Source: JAICMB01 sp035295125 (GTDB taxonomy: Bacteria; Acidobacteriota; Terriglobia; Bryobacterales; Bryobacteraceae). From it: 47,147 nt of DNA. This document shows positions 16,968-25,621 of the stretch, one piece after another. A program made the translations under genes and the position numbers. The notes under the pieces were generated by a model, which was not told the origin of the DNA, ran no database searches, and worked only from the letters and a program-made list of their open reading frames with translations. How positions within the stretch are numbered: the stretch's first letter is position 1; each line of letters starts with the position of its first letter. The stretch is taken from contig DATGJP010000019.1 in the NCBI GenBank assembly GCA_035295125.1, positions 1 through 47,147 on the forward strand, given 5' to 3'.

Positions 16968-18396
16968 GCTCCATCCTTTCGTTCCATTGAGACAGATACT
17001 GGGGGTTGCGCGATGCCAGTTCGCCATAGATGCGTAGGCAGGTATCGGTCCAGCCGCGAATCCATTCGCAGTAATGCAGGTTGGCGTGCGCTGTATCGCC
17101 GTAGCGGGTGTGCGCCTCGTGGTAGCATCCGCCCGAACAGAGCGGCCGCGCCCAGCAAACATTGCAATAGGTCTTGTCGTCGATATGGTGTTTCTCGAGG
17201 AAGCCGATCTGGACCAGGCGGTCGACTCCATCGCGGACCGTGCCGAGTTTGTGTTCGTCCGAACCCGCGAAGCGATGGCACAAAGCTACGTCGCCATCCG
17301 TCGACACCCCCATCAATCCGAGTCCAGCCCCGCATGGGTAGGCTTTGCTAGCCCCTTTGTGAATCTCCTCGAGCGTTTCCTTCACATTCGAGAAACCGTG
17401 ATGCCTGTTCTCGAGTGAGTGAGCCAGAAACTCGTCCGCCAACGACCGGAACTGGTCCAACATGTAGTCGAATCCGGAGTCCGCAATCGCATAACCACGC
17501 TGCGAGGCCGTCGTGACCGGCGCAAAGCCGACCTCGTGAAATCCAATGTCATCCGTCAGATGGCGGAAAATCCGGTGCACGTCCAGAGTCTGTGAAGTAA
17601 GGGTCACGCGCGCGCCAATCGGGCGGCTGCGATGCTGCCTCAGCAGCTCGCGAATCTTTGGCGCGACGATGTCATAGCTTCCAACCCCGCTCTTGAAGAT
17701 GCGGAACTGGTCCTGCATTTCCTTTGGGCCGTCGATCGAGATGGTGACGCCGATCTGATTGTCGACGAGCCACTCGATAATCTCGGGCCGAAGCAGCGTG
17801 GCATTGGTTGTCAGGCTGAAGTCGATCTGCTTGCCGAGTTCCTCCGCCTTCCGGCGGGCATATGCGACCGTAGACTTCAGCACCGGGAAGTTGAGCAGTG
17901 TTTCTCCACCGAAAAATGTCAGATGGACGGCCCGATTCAAGGCGCCCTGACGGAACAGGAAGTCGACACTCTCGCGAGCCGTCGCCTCGTTCATGAATTT
18001 CGGCTTCTTGCCGTTCTCCGTGTCGACGATCTTGTCCTCGCCGTACTCGTAACAATAGGTGCAGCTCAAGTTGCACTGATTCGTCACGTTGAGGACCATC
18101 GTGGTGAGCGGAAAGTTCTCAGGCGGCATCTGCTTGGGAGCTTTCGGCACGCCATTCTCGCTAATCGCCCTCACACGACGCAGTTCTGAGATAGTCTGAA
18201 CCAGTTCATCCGCTGGGAAACGGTTGGATAGCTTCTGCCGCAGCTCCGCCTCTGGAACTGGGCGCGCGCCAAGTTCATCCAAAACTGCAATCGCGGCTTC
18301 GTCGAGCATGAAGACCGCGGCGCTCGGCACCAAATAGACGAACTCATTACCGGCGGCGTGAAACCGGTGCATTTCGCGTACGCGCAAGGTACTCAA
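16945..18396 (-). CDS. qhpD: Radical SAM peptide-modifying enzyme QhpD
   Basis: This 483-residue radical SAM/SPASM enzyme installs the Cys-to-Asp/Glu thioether links in QhpC. The SAM-cluster ligands are Cys108, Cys112 and Cys115 (QCNLSCTYCYEYG). The C-terminal SPASM region holds further clusters (CHRFAG, CNVCWARPLCSGGCYHE and a final CEW). The first 90 residues form a small winged-helix-like domain that resembles the peptide-recognition part of related maturases. Its frame begins with TTG at 18396, overlapping the qhpA TGA, with an AGG about seven bases upstream; an ATG at 18372 is the alternative. Its 3' end overlaps qhpC by 23 bases, so enzyme and substrate are translationally coupled. Confidence 0.94.
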   Translation of the reverse strand: MSTLRVREMHRFHAAGNEFVYLVPSAAVFMLDEAAIAVLDELGARPVPEAELRQKLSNRFPADELVQTISELRRVRAISENGVPKAPKQMPPENFPLTTMVLNVTNQCNLSCTYCYEYGEDKIVDTENGKKPKFMNEATARESVDFLFRQGALNRAVHLTFFGGETLLNFPVLKSTVAYARRKAEELGKQIDFSLTTNATLLRPEIIEWLVDNQIGVTISIDGPKEMQDQFRIFKSGVGSYDIVAPKIRELLRQHRSRPIGARVTLTSQTLDVHRIFRHLTDDIGFHEVGFAPVTTASQRGYAIADSGFDYMLDQFRSLADEFLAHSLENRHHGFSNVKETLEEIHKGASKAYPCGAGLGLMGVSTDGDVALCHRFAGSDEHKLGTVRDGVDRLVQIGFLEKHHIDDKTYCNVCWARPLCSGGCYHEAHTRYGDTAHANLHYCEWIRGWTDTCLRIYGELASRNPQYLSQWNERMEHEAPHVN

Positions 18397-20093
18397 GGTG
18401 CAACCTCGCGTTGAAAGAACCGCATGTATAGAGGCACTGTCACCAGCAGATGCGCACGAGCCCGGAGCGCTCTCGCATCCTTTTCAGTTCCCGGCCCTTT
18501 GAGAGTTGCGACCACCCAGACGTCGCCGTAATTATCGGCATGATTGCGCCGCTTCGGATTGGGACCATCGACGTTGGGCGTGAAGAGACCGTTGTCATCG
18601 AGCGTGCCGACGTAGGTCTTATCATCGTCGCCGAACGTGGCCGTGTATTCCTCGACGCTCCAGGCCACCTCGATGGGGCCAAGGTCGAGATCGTCCTTCG
18701 TGTCCGGTTTGCCGTCGGCGCCGTAGCTATACGCGATGGCTTCGAACTGCTGATACTGCTTCGGGAAAGTGATGCCGCCGATTCGCGCCATACCGGCATC
18801 GGGTCTCACTTTGATGGCGTCGATTTTGTTGTACACCACCGCGCCGCCCGGAAGGGCTGCGCCCGCGACGTAGATATCGCGGTTCCCGATTGGCGCGTCC
18901 TTGGCAACCTCGACTTCCAACTTCACGACATCCGGCGTTGCGCTCACGACGCGCGCTACTCGTACGCCGGGGCCAAAGTCGATTGCGTTGGCGTCAAGAT
19001 TCGCTCCGTATAGCGATACCGGCAGACTGCTGGAGCCGGTTCGCAGGGCCTTGCGATCCAGGCCTGCCACCTGGGTATCCTTGCCCACACGAGTCAGTTT
19101 CACGTCGATCCCGGTCTCGTCGTATGCCCCGTTGAACCAGCGTCCACTGATTTCGCGCAGGTCGCGATCGACGAACATCACCTCGCGCATACCATCTTTG
19201 TCAGGGTCGCCGGCGCGGCCGCGCCATTGAAATCCGGTATAGACGATCGCCTTGCCCTCGCGATGCTCTGTCTTGCCGGAGCGCGCATAAACCAGTTCCT
19301 CATCGGTGACGAACTCATCGTCGGCGTCACCGTTGGGGCGGATGGTCACAAAACCGTACACTGGACCCTTTCCCAACTGATACCCCGAAAGCATCCAGCG
19401 TCCTGCCAGCTTGGGAGCCCGCATGTTTGCGGACCATGCCGACCATTCCGGCGTCTTTAATGGAAACGCAGTGGACAGGTGCTTGATGGCTTTGTCCATG
19501 GGGTGTTCGTTGTCGGGCGGCCGTCCATCCGGACCGGCTTCCAGCCGCCGCGGTCCCGTTCGGCGAAACGCCTGGAAATCCGAGAACGGATAGTAGCCGC
19601 GGTGCATCGCGATCAGCAGCTCCCATTCGCTTTTTGTACGGCGCTGCGAAATGACACGGCCCATGGAGTGGCATTTGATGCACGTTTGTTCGGTATCGCG
19701 GTCCGCCGTGTACTTGTAGTCGATCATCTGATGTTCGACCTCAAACGCAGCAGGCTTCGCTTCTTCAGGCGCTAGTCCGAGGTTATTCGAGAGGTACTTT
19801 AAAACCTGCCGCGCCGCCGCCGGATCAAGTTGCACGCCGTTGAGGCTCATCATCCGTTTGATGGTCTGTTCCCAGCCTTCGGGCGTAGTGCGGCGGTAGG
19901 AGATACGGCTCATGCGCATCTTCTCGTCGGTCTTGTGGCACGGCGAGCACGATTTGCGCACGATCTCGCTCGTGATCGGGGTGCCCTGCTCGATCTCTTC
20001 CTTGTTGTCCGCCGGTGGTTTCTTCTCCTGCTCCTGCGCCAAAGCGGCGCACATCAGCGTCGTCACCACGGCCCACGTTCTTATCGCGAACAT
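18393..20093 (-). CDS. qhpA: Quinohemoprotein amine dehydrogenase alpha subunit (diheme cytochrome c)
   Basis: The product is a 566-residue periplasmic subunit with a signal peptide (MFAIRTWAVVTTLMCAALAQ). Two heme-c sites are visible: CSPCH at residues 49-53 and CIKCH at 138-142. After the cytochrome domain comes about 400 residues of beta-rich sequence. This matches the arrangement in the known alpha subunit, a diheme domain followed by beta-barrel domains. The hemes take electrons from CTQ and pass them to an external cytochrome or blue-copper protein. A short acidic, Lys-rich linker after the signal makes it slightly longer than the Pseudomonas and Paracoccus proteins. GGAG lies four bases before the ATG, and the start overlaps qhpG by 13 bases. 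Confidence 0.93.
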   Translation of the reverse strand: MFAIRTWAVVTTLMCAALAQEQEKKPPADNKEEIEQGTPITSEIVRKSCSPCHKTDEKMRMSRISYRRTTPEGWEQTIKRMMSLNGVQLDPAAARQVLKYLSNNLGLAPEEAKPAAFEVEHQMIDYKYTADRDTEQTCIKCHSMGRVISQRRTKSEWELLIAMHRGYYPFSDFQAFRRTGPRRLEAGPDGRPPDNEHPMDKAIKHLSTAFPLKTPEWSAWSANMRAPKLAGRWMLSGYQLGKGPVYGFVTIRPNGDADDEFVTDEELVYARSGKTEHREGKAIVYTGFQWRGRAGDPDKDGMREVMFVDRDLREISGRWFNGAYDETGIDVKLTRVGKDTQVAGLDRKALRTGSSSLPVSLYGANLDANAIDFGPGVRVARVVSATPDVVKLEVEVAKDAPIGNRDIYVAGAALPGGAVVYNKIDAIKVRPDAGMARIGGITFPKQYQQFEAIAYSYGADGKPDTKDDLDLGPIEVAWSVEEYTATFGDDDKTYVGTLDDNGLFTPNVDGPNPKRRNHADNYGDVWVVATLKGPGTEKDARALRARAHLLVTVPLYMRFFQREVAP

Positions 20094-21469
20094 CTCGCTC
20101 CTTCGTTTCGCAGTACGTTCTTAGCCACCAGGACGGAAAGCGCGCTTAAAAAGTTCGGCAACGCAACCGGGACGCAGGCCCGATTGTACGCTGCGTAAAG
20201 ATCCGACACGTCGCCGAAGCCTTCCGCCATCTCCGCCAGCTTCCAGAGGTGGACGCCATGTACATACTCCACTTCAGCCGGCAGCCCTGGGGCCGCTAAA
20301 CCCTCGGCCAGGACGATCTCGTTTCCACAAATCCGAGGCAGCGCAGCCTTGTGCACGTTCTCAGCGCGGCGGAGCTGGATTCTGGGCGCCCGTTTCAATT
20401 CTTCGAAAGCATTTGAGAGTTCGCTATTCGTATAGAACGACTCGATGTCGTTCGGTTGGTCCGCCCACAAACCGGCACTGCGAAAATGCGCCGCGGTCTG
20501 ACGCAATTGTGACTCGTACACCTGGCGCTCTCGGGCAGTGAAATAGCCGCGCGCCACCGAACTCATCGCCGGATTGCGAAGCGCGGTATTCACCACAATC
20601 GCCGCCAGCCACCCGGAGGACATTGCTTTCTTCACTCCATAGGACGACAGCGGATCGACAAACGATCCGGCATCTCCTGCCAGCAGAAAGTGCTCGCCGG
20701 CATAGGAGTTAGCGTGATACATGGACGCGTCGCATGCCCAAGGGACCCCAATCAGGTGGCCGCCTTCGCCGCGAGTCATGGCGGTATAGGTTGCGGCGAC
20801 GCCCTTACCCCGGATAGCGCCGGCGTCGACCATCACCGTAACGAAGCGTCGCGTCGCTGCGACCGGAATCGACCAGACCCATCCCTCGCGGCTGCTCTCA
20901 ACCACGGTGTGGCTGGACAACGCGCTCGGAGATGTCCAGTAGCCGCAGATCGCGATCGTTCGGCGCCCCGGTTCGCTTACGCGGATCCCTTGGCGCGCAA
21001 CCACACCAGCGCGCCCCGAAGCGTCAATGACGAACCGGGCCTGCAGGGTCGTACCCGACCGCAAGTGAATCTCCGCGACGTCCGAGAACTCGACGTGGCG
21101 GACCGCGTCACGCAAAACCGGCGCACTGGCTAGTCCTAACAACAAACTGTCAAATTCGTCCCGCTTGACCTGGTAACCGTGCTCCTCCGGATAGTCCTCG
21201 GTCCGCGCTGCTTCCGTACCCCAACGCACGACGTTCCCCGACGTCTGGTAAAAACCCGCGGCCTGCACTGCCGTGTAAATGTCCAACAGTCGAAAAAGGC
21301 GTCGAATGCTCGGCGGCAACGTCTCCGCGCGCTGGTGTGCGCGCGCCTCTCGTGCCACGAGCACTACGGAATAGCCCCACGAGGCAAGCAGCCGCGCCGC
21401 TGTGGACCCAGCCGGGCCGCCGCCGATCACCGCCACATCGAAAACCCTGTGGGGCGAATTTTGGAGCAT
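20081..21469 (-). CDS. qhpG: FAD-dependent monooxygenase QhpG (CTQ tryptophan hydroxylation)
   Basis: This 462-residue flavoprotein belongs to the group A monooxygenase/halogenase superfamily. The Rossmann motif is IGGGPAG (residues 15-21). The second FAD motif is AGDAGSFVDPLSSYGV (264-279). Residues 197-202 read WVWSIP, the WxWxIP motif usually associated with flavin halogenases. In known systems QhpG adds two oxygens to the QhpC tryptophan that becomes CTQ. The open frame reaches a TTG at 21490, but the ATG at 21469 is preferred. It gives a normal length and lies eight bases after a TAGAAT box. It is the first gene of the qhp operon here; in the proteobacterial operons I recall, qhpG comes after the structural genes. 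Confidence 0.88.
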   Translation of the reverse strand: MLQNSPHRVFDVAVIGGGPAGSTAARLLASWGYSVVLVAREARAHQRAETLPPSIRRLFRLLDIYTAVQAAGFYQTSGNVVRWGTEAARTEDYPEEHGYQVKRDEFDSLLLGLASAPVLRDAVRHVEFSDVAEIHLRSGTTLQARFVIDASGRAGVVARQGIRVSEPGRRTIAICGYWTSPSALSSHTVVESSREGWVWSIPVAATRRFVTVMVDAGAIRGKGVAATYTAMTRGEGGHLIGVPWACDASMYHANSYAGEHFLLAGDAGSFVDPLSSYGVKKAMSSGWLAAIVVNTALRNPAMSSVARGYFTARERQVYESQLRQTAAHFRSAGLWADQPNDIESFYTNSELSNAFEELKRAPRIQLRRAENVHKAALPRICGNEIVLAEGLAAPGLPAEVEYVHGVHLWKLAEMAEGFGDVSDLYAAYNRACVPVALPNFLSALSVLVAKNVLRNEGARCSR

Positions 21470-21477
21470 TGTTGCAC

Positions 21478-21483
21478 ATTCTA
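21478..21483 (-). promoter_or_regulatory. Candidate -10 box for the qhp operon
   Basis: Read on the minus strand the bases are TAGAAT, with eight bases between the box and the qhpG ATG. No good -35 hexamer is found 16-18 bases upstream, so it may need an activator. If used, transcription would start at or next to the ATG, giving a leaderless mRNA. The intergenic region is only 56 bases, and the divergent S9 peptidase promoter must overlap it. Confidence 0.4.
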
Positions 21484-21498
21484 CCAACAAGACAGGTG

Positions 21499-21504
21499 TA
21501 TGAT
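21499..21504 (+). promoter_or_regulatory. Candidate -10 box for the S9 peptidase gene
   Basis: TATGAT lies 21 bases before the ATG at 21526. A TTGCAC at 21472-21477 resembles a -35 box, but the 21-base spacer is too long for normal use. The assignment is tentative. The position within the short divergent region shared with qhpG is the main support. Confidence 0.3.
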
Positions 21505-21525
21505 CTTTCGAGAGGTCCCCGCCCT

Positions 21526-23550
21526 ATGAAACTGCTCAAGATCACTGCCCTCGCCCTGCTGGGCTGCGCGATCGCGCTGGCCGCAAACCATTTCGATATT
21601 CCGCATGTTGCGAAGATGGTGCGCGTCGCGGATCCGCAGATCTCACCCGACGGCAAATCGATCGTCATTGTAGTGTCCCGGCCGAATTACGAAGACGACC
21701 GGTTCGATGCTGAACTCGTGCTGGTCGACATCGCGAGCAAGAAGGAACGCGTGCTGACCCACGACCGGCGGGGTGTCAGTTCGCCTCGTTGGTCGCCCTC
21801 GGGTGATCGCCTGGCGTTCCTGGCCATGGCGGCGAACAACAAGCTTCAAGTCTTCAGCCTGCCCATGAATGGCGGCGACCCATTGCAGGTCACCAAGTCG
21901 CCGACCGGAGTTCAACAGTTTGCCTGGAGGCCCGACGGCGAAATGATCGCATTTGCGGCCTCGGACGAGGCGCAAAAGAAAACCGGCGAAGAGCGCCACA
22001 ACGATGTCTTCGAGGTGGGGAACAATGACTTCCTGGTCACGTCGGCGCCTCTGCCGACGCACCTTTGGGTGGTTGCTTCAACCGGTGGCGAGGCTCGACG
22101 GCTGACCTCCGGAAACTGGTCGATGCCGATCAGCCATCCGCCGGGATCGCCTGCGTCGCCGATCGCGTGGTCGCCCGACGGAAAATCGATTGCCTTCGTT
22201 AAGGTAGCAACTCCCTTTTCCGGCGATGCCGACCACAGCGCTATACAGATGCTCGACGTCGATACGGGCAACTTCCGAGCCCTGACGGGCCGCACGCTGC
22301 ATGAAGGCTATCCGGCCTTTTCTCCGGACGGAAAAACACTGGCCTACTGGTATCCGCGAAACAACGAAACGAAGTTCGGAAACGACATTCATATCGTGGC
22401 CGCCTCTGGTGGCGATGGAAAGAACATAACCTACGACATCGACCGCAACATGGCGCGCGCCATCTGGATGCCGGACGGCAAGTCGCTTTTGGTCGGTGCC
22501 AACGACGGCACGACGACGAGCCTGTGGGTCCAACCTCTGAACGGGAAGGCCAGGCAACTGCAACTTGGCAAGATTTGCACTGCGTCGGCTTTTTGGGTGG
22601 ATATGTCGGTTGGCCCGAACGGGCAAGTGGCATTGAGCGCTAGCGAGCCCCAGCGCCCGGCGGAGCTCTATTACCTCGCCTCGGCTGAATCGGCAGTGCA
22701 GCGTTTGACGGACTTTAACCACGAAGTTGCCGCGCTCGATTTGGGCAAAACGGAAACCATCGAGTGGAATGGGCCCGATGGTTATCACGAGGACGGTGTC
22801 GTCACTTATCCGCCGGATTTCAATGCCTCCCAAAAGTATCCGCTCGTTCTTTACGTGCACGGCGGCCCGCGGTCCGCATCGAAGGAAGCCTTCTCGTCGC
22901 GTGCGCAGTTGCTGGCGGCGCAAGGATGGGTCGTTTTCGAGCCGAATTATCGCGGCAGCGACAATTTGGGCAACACTTATCAGTCGGCCATTCAACGCGA
23001 TTCCGGCGATGGTCCCGGCCGCGACGTCATGGCGGGAGTCGAGTATTTGAAGAAGCGAGGGTGGGTGGACGACTCGCGCATGGCGGTTTCCGGTTGGTCT
23101 TACGGCGGCTACATGACGACGTGGCTGCTGGGCCACTACAACGTCTGGAAGGCGGCAGTTGCGGGTGCGGCTGTGACGGATTGGCTCGATCAATACAACC
23201 TCGGCGACGCGAACGTGCGCCGCGGCACGGCTTTCGGCGGCTCACCTTATGCGGGCAATATGGCGATTTACGTCGACCAGTCGCCGATCACGTACGCCAA
23301 TAAAATCAAGGCTCCGACGCTGATTCTCTCGGACACCGGCGACTACCGGGTGACGCCGACGCAATCCTACAAGCTGTATCACGCGTTGAAAGACAATGGC
23401 GTAACTACGCGATTCTTCGCATATCCGGTCGGCGGGCATTCGCCGACTGATCCGGTTCGCCAGCGGGACATCGACCGGCGCTGGATCGCATGGCTGGCGG
23501 ATTACCTCAACGACGGAAAGAGCCCTCGCGGAACCGAAGGTGACCGCTAA
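21526..23550 (+). CDS. Secreted S9 family peptidase (prolyl oligopeptidase type)
   Basis: The 674-residue product has a signal peptide (MKLLKITALALLGCAIALAA). An N-terminal propeller of WD40/TolB-like blades follows (DPQISPDGKSIVIVVS, SPRWSPSGDRLAFLA, IAWSPDGKSIAFVK). The C-terminal alpha/beta hydrolase domain contains the catalytic Ser525 in GWSYGGYMT, Asp606 in SDTGDYRV and His638 in VGGHSP. Such enzymes cleave short peptides, acting here after export. The frame is open upstream to 21337, but that part overlaps qhpG and lacks a signal. The ATG at 21526 is chosen for the signal peptide. It is transcribed away from qhpG, and its stop shares four bases (CTAA) with the stop of the next gene. 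Confidence 0.9.
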   Translation: MKLLKITALALLGCAIALAANHFDIPHVAKMVRVADPQISPDGKSIVIVVSRPNYEDDRFDAELVLVDIASKKERVLTHDRRGVSSPRWSPSGDRLAFLAMAANNKLQVFSLPMNGGDPLQVTKSPTGVQQFAWRPDGEMIAFAASDEAQKKTGEERHNDVFEVGNNDFLVTSAPLPTHLWVVASTGGEARRLTSGNWSMPISHPPGSPASPIAWSPDGKSIAFVKVATPFSGDADHSAIQMLDVDTGNFRALTGRTLHEGYPAFSPDGKTLAYWYPRNNETKFGNDIHIVAASGGDGKNITYDIDRNMARAIWMPDGKSLLVGANDGTTTSLWVQPLNGKARQLQLGKICTASAFWVDMSVGPNGQVALSASEPQRPAELYYLASAESAVQRLTDFNHEVAALDLGKTETIEWNGPDGYHEDGVVTYPPDFNASQKYPLVLYVHGGPRSASKEAFSSRAQLLAAQGWVVFEPNYRGSDNLGNTYQSAIQRDSGDGPGRDVMAGVEYLKKRGWVDDSRMAVSGWSYGGYMTTWLLGHYNVWKAAVAGAAVTDWLDQYNLGDANVRRGTAFGGSPYAGNMAIYVDQSPITYANKIKAPTLILSDTGDYRVTPTQSYKLYHALKDNGVTTRFFAYPVGGHSPTDPVRQRDIDRRWIAWLADYLNDGKSPRGTEGDR

Positions 23551-25583
23551 GCGTCGGGCGGTTTGGCCGAGTTGTTGCCATTCAGGAACCGCTCGAACCA
23601 ATAGATCTGCCAGTTGAGGCTCTCCACCAGGTGCTTCGGCTCGCCCGTACGCGTCAGATTATGATTCTCGCGCGGAAAGAGCACTAGCTCCGCGTTTACT
23701 CCGTAGTGCTTCAAAGCGCGGAACCACTGCTCGCCCTGCTCGATCGGGACACGATAGTCGTTATCCGAATGCAGGACCAGCGTCGGCGTCTTCACGTTCT
23801 TGGCGTATTTGAGCGGTGAAGCGTCCCAGTATTGCTCGAAATTGTCGAAGAGGAAGCCCTTGAAATCGTCCTCGTGTCCGTAAGCGCCGTCGCGCGTGCC
23901 GTCGTCACTGATGAAGTTGGACACGCTGCGAAGCGTCACGGCGGCCTTGAACCGGTTAGTGTGTCCAACAATCCAGTTGGTCATGAACCCGCCATAGCTT
24001 CCGCCGGTTACCCCCATACGGTCCGCATCGATCCACGGATTTGCTTTTAGCGCCGCATCCACGCCCGCCATCACATCCTGGTAGTCCATTCCGCCCCAGT
24101 TATTCACGATTCCGCGCTCGAACTTCTGCCCATAGCCGGTCGACCCACGAGGATTGCAGAAGAACACGGCCCAGCCCTTTGCGGCATAAACCTGAAACTC
24201 GTGATACCAATCGACCCCATACTGGCCCGCCGGACCGCCGTGAACGCTCAACACCATCGGATATTTCTTGCCGGGCTCCCAGCCGACCGGTTTCACCAGG
24301 AAGCCATCGATGCTCCAACCATCGCTGCTTTTGTACGGAATCCTTTCCACCGAGGCCAGGTCAAGATCCGACCATAGTTTCGCGTTGGCGTGCGTCAATT
24401 GGCGCTCGCCGCTGCCGTCGAGAGCCGCGACATACAGATCGTCGAGATGCTGAAAATCATTGGCGAGGTAGGTCATGATCCCGGCCTTTTCGCTTACGTC
24501 GAATCCGCGGACGGCCCGCTCGCCCGAGCTTACCTGCAAAAGTTTGTGCGCCCCCAGGTCGACGCGAAAGACGTGATTCGTCCCTTTGAATCCCGTCTCG
24601 AAGCGCAATTCATTCGGTCCAGGCCCCCAATGCAGGTCGGTCGGAATCAGGTCGAGATCTTCAACCGCTAATGTGGAAGGTCCGCCTTCCGCCGGCGCCA
24701 CGTAGAGTTTTGGGAATTGCCGCCGTGCAGTCTGGCCGGCGAAGGCAATATGCCGTCCATCGTGCGACCAGCGCGGCATCGTGTCGTCATAATTGTGATC
24801 CGAGATCTTCGTCAGAGGACCGCCCTCGGCCGCAATCACCCAGACGTCCTTGTTGTGGCCGTTCTCGTACTCTTTGCCCGTGCGGTCGGAAACGAAGGCG
24901 ATACGCGTGCCGTCGGGCGACCACTGCGGGTCGGTGTCGTTCCAGTCGTCGCCGGAAGTGATCTGTTTGTCCGCTCCCGTCGTGGCGTCCACGGTCCAAA
25001 GATGGCTGCGCTTATCGTCGTACCAGCCAGTGTCGTTGAACTTATAGGAAATATGCGTGTAATGCCGAACGTCGCTCTTCTTCGGCCCGGTCGCCAAATC
25101 GCTGGGGCCGGTGCGGCTCACGGCAACGAAGCGTTTCCCGTCGGGCGACCACTGAAACACGCTGACGCCGTTCTTGATCTTGCTGAGAACCTGGCCTTCG
25201 CCACCGTCCATGCGAAGAATGCAGATCTGCGGACGCGGCGCTTCGCCTCCGTTTGCGGGTGTCTCGCCGCGGCTCGACAGGAACGCAAGCCGCGTGCCAT
25301 CGGGACTCCAGCGAGGCGCATTGGCGCTCGCACCAGCCGCCGTCAGGCGGCGCGGAGCCGACTTCCCGTCCACCGCAACCAGCCAGATTGAGGAGTTCCG
25401 CCGATTCCGCTGCTGGTCGACGGTCGTGACGACGTAAGCCACCTCGGTTCCATCCGGCGATATGTGGGCGTCGTTCAGGAACTGGAAGGCGAAATAATCC
25501 TCGGGCGTCACGCCGCGGTTGGCAAAAGCACTCGCCGAAAGCGCGGCGGTGAGAACGGCTACATAGACATGTCGAGCGCGCAT
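23547..25583 (-). CDS. Secreted S9 family peptidase (second, convergent copy)
   Basis: The 678-residue product has a signal peptide (MRARHVYVAVLTAALSASAFA) and the same layout as its convergent neighbour. Propeller blades include DAHISPDGTEVAYVV, APRWSPDGTRLAFLS, DPQWSPDGTRIAFVS and MPRWSHDGRHIAFAG. A C-terminal hydrolase domain carries Ser529 in GGSYGGFMT, Asp609 in DNDYRVP and His641 in ENHNL. The two neighbours are clearly different in sequence and in orientation, so they are not a recent tandem duplication. The likely role is processing or use of extracellular peptides. A TAAACT box lies seven bases before the ATG. Confidence 0.91.
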   Translation of the reverse strand: MRARHVYVAVLTAALSASAFANRGVTPEDYFAFQFLNDAHISPDGTEVAYVVTTVDQQRNRRNSSIWLVAVDGKSAPRRLTAAGASANAPRWSPDGTRLAFLSSRGETPANGGEAPRPQICILRMDGGEGQVLSKIKNGVSVFQWSPDGKRFVAVSRTGPSDLATGPKKSDVRHYTHISYKFNDTGWYDDKRSHLWTVDATTGADKQITSGDDWNDTDPQWSPDGTRIAFVSDRTGKEYENGHNKDVWVIAAEGGPLTKISDHNYDDTMPRWSHDGRHIAFAGQTARRQFPKLYVAPAEGGPSTLAVEDLDLIPTDLHWGPGPNELRFETGFKGTNHVFRVDLGAHKLLQVSSGERAVRGFDVSEKAGIMTYLANDFQHLDDLYVAALDGSGERQLTHANAKLWSDLDLASVERIPYKSSDGWSIDGFLVKPVGWEPGKKYPMVLSVHGGPAGQYGVDWYHEFQVYAAKGWAVFFCNPRGSTGYGQKFERGIVNNWGGMDYQDVMAGVDAALKANPWIDADRMGVTGGSYGGFMTNWIVGHTNRFKAAVTLRSVSNFISDDGTRDGAYGHEDDFKGFLFDNFEQYWDASPLKYAKNVKTPTLVLHSDNDYRVPIEQGEQWFRALKHYGVNAELVLFPRENHNLTRTGEPKHLVESLNWQIYWFERFLNGNNSAKPPDA

Positions 25584-25590
25584 GGTACGC

Positions 25591-25596
25591 AGTTTA
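25591..25596 (-). promoter_or_regulatory. Candidate -10 box before the second S9 peptidase
   Basis: On the minus strand the bases read TAAACT, and seven bases lie between it and the ATG at 25583. No convincing -35 is seen. The position would give a leaderless transcript, as at several other first genes in this window. Confidence 0.3.
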
Positions 25597-25621
25597 CCGC
25601 GTCAGCGCGCTCCAAGTGACG

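Noticed and set aside
16968..17231. N-terminal extension of qhpC upstream of 16967
   Set aside because: This part is qhpD read out of frame and is Ser/Thr/Arg-rich. The ATG at 16967 has AGGA six bases upstream and gives the expected leader plus core.
22078..23193. Antisense reading frame of 371 codons within the S9 peptidase gene
   Set aside because: It has no start context or family motif, and the plus-strand gene has a full catalytic triad. It is a shadow of high GC at third positions.
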